Shown here: positions 63,189 to 64,000 of the stretch, piece by piece | Layout of the letters: each line of letters begins with the position of its first letter | Numbering within the stretch: the first letter of the stretch is position 1 | NCBI RefSeq assembly: GCF_021531475.1 | Contig: NZ_JADYTX010000002.1 | Location: 16,719-80,718, forward strand | Origin: Fusobacterium perfoetens | Lineage (GTDB): Bacteria > Fusobacteriota > Fusobacteriia > Fusobacteriales > Fusobacteriaceae | Length of the DNA: 64,000 nt | Reading direction: 5' to 3' | The notes under the pieces: model-generated | Told to the model about the DNA's origin: nothing | The model's input: only the letters and a program-made list of their open reading frames with translations | Databases searched by the model: none | Position numbers and translations under genes: made by a program

Positions 63189-63887
63189 ATGACAGAAACA
63201 AGAGTAAAAGAGTATTGGGAACACTTCTTTGAAAAACCAAAAAAACACTATAACCCTTATATGGAAAGATTAAAGGAATATCCAGAATATATAATGTATG
63301 ATGCTGATATAATGAACTCATATAAAGGAAAATGGAAAGAGTATTTTAAAAATGACAACCCAATATATATAGAGATTGGTTCAGGAAGTGGAAATTTTGC
63401 CATTGGAATGTGTCAAAAATATCCTGAGAGAAATCATGTGGCTATGGAATTAAGATTTAAAAGACTTCATTCTTCTGCTAGAAAATCAAAAAATTATGGA
63501 CTAACTAATGTTTTATTTTTAAGAAGATTTGGTGAAGAAATTCCAGAGTTTATGGGAGAAAATGAGATAGAGGGAATGTATATCAACTTTCCAGATCCTT
63601 GGGAAGGAAATGAAAAAAATAGAATAATCCAAGGAGCTTTATTTGAAACTTTAGATAAAGTTATGAAAGTTGGAGGAAAACTATTCTTTAAAACTGACCA
63701 TGACCAATATTATCTTGATGTGTTAGAACTTATGAAAGATATAAAAAATTATGAGGTTGTTTATCATACTTCAGATCTTCATAAAAGTGAAAAAGCAGTT
63801 GATAATGTTTTAACAGAGTTTGAGCAACTTTTCTTAAATAAATTTAAGAAAAATATAAATTATATTGAGATACAAAAAATAAAATAG
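63189..63887 (+). CDS. trmB: tRNA (guanine46-N7)-methyltransferase
   Basis: Forms m7G46 in tRNA. 232 residues with YIEIGSGSGNFAIGMCQKYPERNHVAMELRFKR near 60-92 (SAM site), INFPDPWEGNEKNRI near 137 (catalytic DPWP-like segment) and FKTDHDQYYLDVLE near 170. GGAGGA precedes ATG. Last gene of the run starting at the ymdB-like gene. Confidence 0.94.
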   Translation: MTETRVKEYWEHFFEKPKKHYNPYMERLKEYPEYIMYDADIMNSYKGKWKEYFKNDNPIYIEIGSGSGNFAIGMCQKYPERNHVAMELRFKRLHSSARKSKNYGLTNVLFLRRFGEEIPEFMGENEIEGMYINFPDPWEGNEKNRIIQGALFETLDKVMKVGGKLFFKTDHDQYYLDVLELMKDIKNYEVVYHTSDLHKSEKAVDNVLTEFEQLFLNKFKKNINYIEIQKIK

Positions 63888-64000
63888 AAGAGCTATACGC
63901 TTATGTTCATAGTTAAAAAGGGAGGGTGTGAAGAGTTTTCTGTAAATCTTAACTTTCTATGATAAAAATTGTTTAATTTAATATTTTTACTTTATATGGT
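63888..64000. other. Right-edge intergenic DNA
   Basis: No gene. A weak imperfect inverted repeat (TCATAGTTAA near 63910 and TTAACTTTCTATGA near 63950) could be the start of a structured RNA continuing beyond the window; nothing firmer can be said. Confidence 0.3.

Overview
The window is a 64 kb piece of a low-G+C (roughly 30%) Gram-negative anaerobe, most probably Fusobacterium or a close relative in the Fusobacteriota. The reasons are the AT-rich codon use together with lipopolysaccharide genes (waaA, a kdsD-type isomerase, gmhA), outer-membrane and lipoprotein genes, a FabK-type enoyl reductase, a split two-subunit transketolase, ferredoxin and DUF1858/DUF1667 proteins, GltS/NhaC/AbgT transporters, and no respiratory or oxygen-dependent genes. 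Species is not resolvable by eye. Promoters are easy to see: TTGACA-like and TATAAT-like boxes exactly 17 nt apart occur before many genes, often with an extended TGn -10.

Layout. 1-9.3 kb: an arginase at the left edge, a catalytically degenerate Mu/TnsB-like transposase homologue divergent from a glucose PTS gene, an opine-dehydrogenase-like/flavin-reductase pair with a divergent LysR regulator, a small outer-membrane protein, gltS and an M15 peptidase lipoprotein. 9.3-9.8 kb: a gene-free stretch carrying ten TGCCA/TGGCA motifs arranged as nested inverted repeats. 9.8-14.6 kb: TSUP exporter with GntR regulator, tRNA-Gln, Mrp, a mazEF toxin-antitoxin pair and an NhaC antiporter. 14.8-21.3 kb: prfA-prmC-queA-rsmD operon, a small exported protein, an HD-HAD fusion enzyme and exonuclease III. 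21.4-24.8 kb: ileS behind an isoleucine-rich leader peptide and attenuator. 24.8-40.9 kb: ferredoxin, a DnaQ-like exonuclease with RecQ, sugar-isomerase and flavin enzymes, gmhA, an exported DNase-I-fold protein, thiN, uraA, a secreted choloylglycine hydrolase and transketolase. 41-47 kb: ftsX-envC-nadK-recN-(degenerate Xer)-era operon. 47-53.6 kb: flavoprotein, monooxygenase-fold protein, cvfB, an AbgT transporter, argH behind an arginine leader peptide, and an IclR regulator. 53.7-59.3 kb: glycerol regulon (glpF-glpK, then a three-gene oxidoreductase operon), each unit with a leader terminator. 59.5-63.9 kb: ymdB-like, prmA, cmk, waaA, trmB.

The most striking regulatory feature is two apparent ribosome-mediated attenuators. 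ileS has a 26-codon leader with 11 Ile codons; argH has a 13-codon leader with tandem Arg codons. Each has a clean promoter upstream and an intrinsic terminator just before the structural gene. The two glycerol transcription units share a different leader motif ahead of terminators, suggesting antitermination. A family of dispersed GGCTGTTGCA/TGCAACAGCC hairpins occupies several intergenic gaps.

All functional calls rest on motifs and family resemblance read by eye; no database search or folding program was run.
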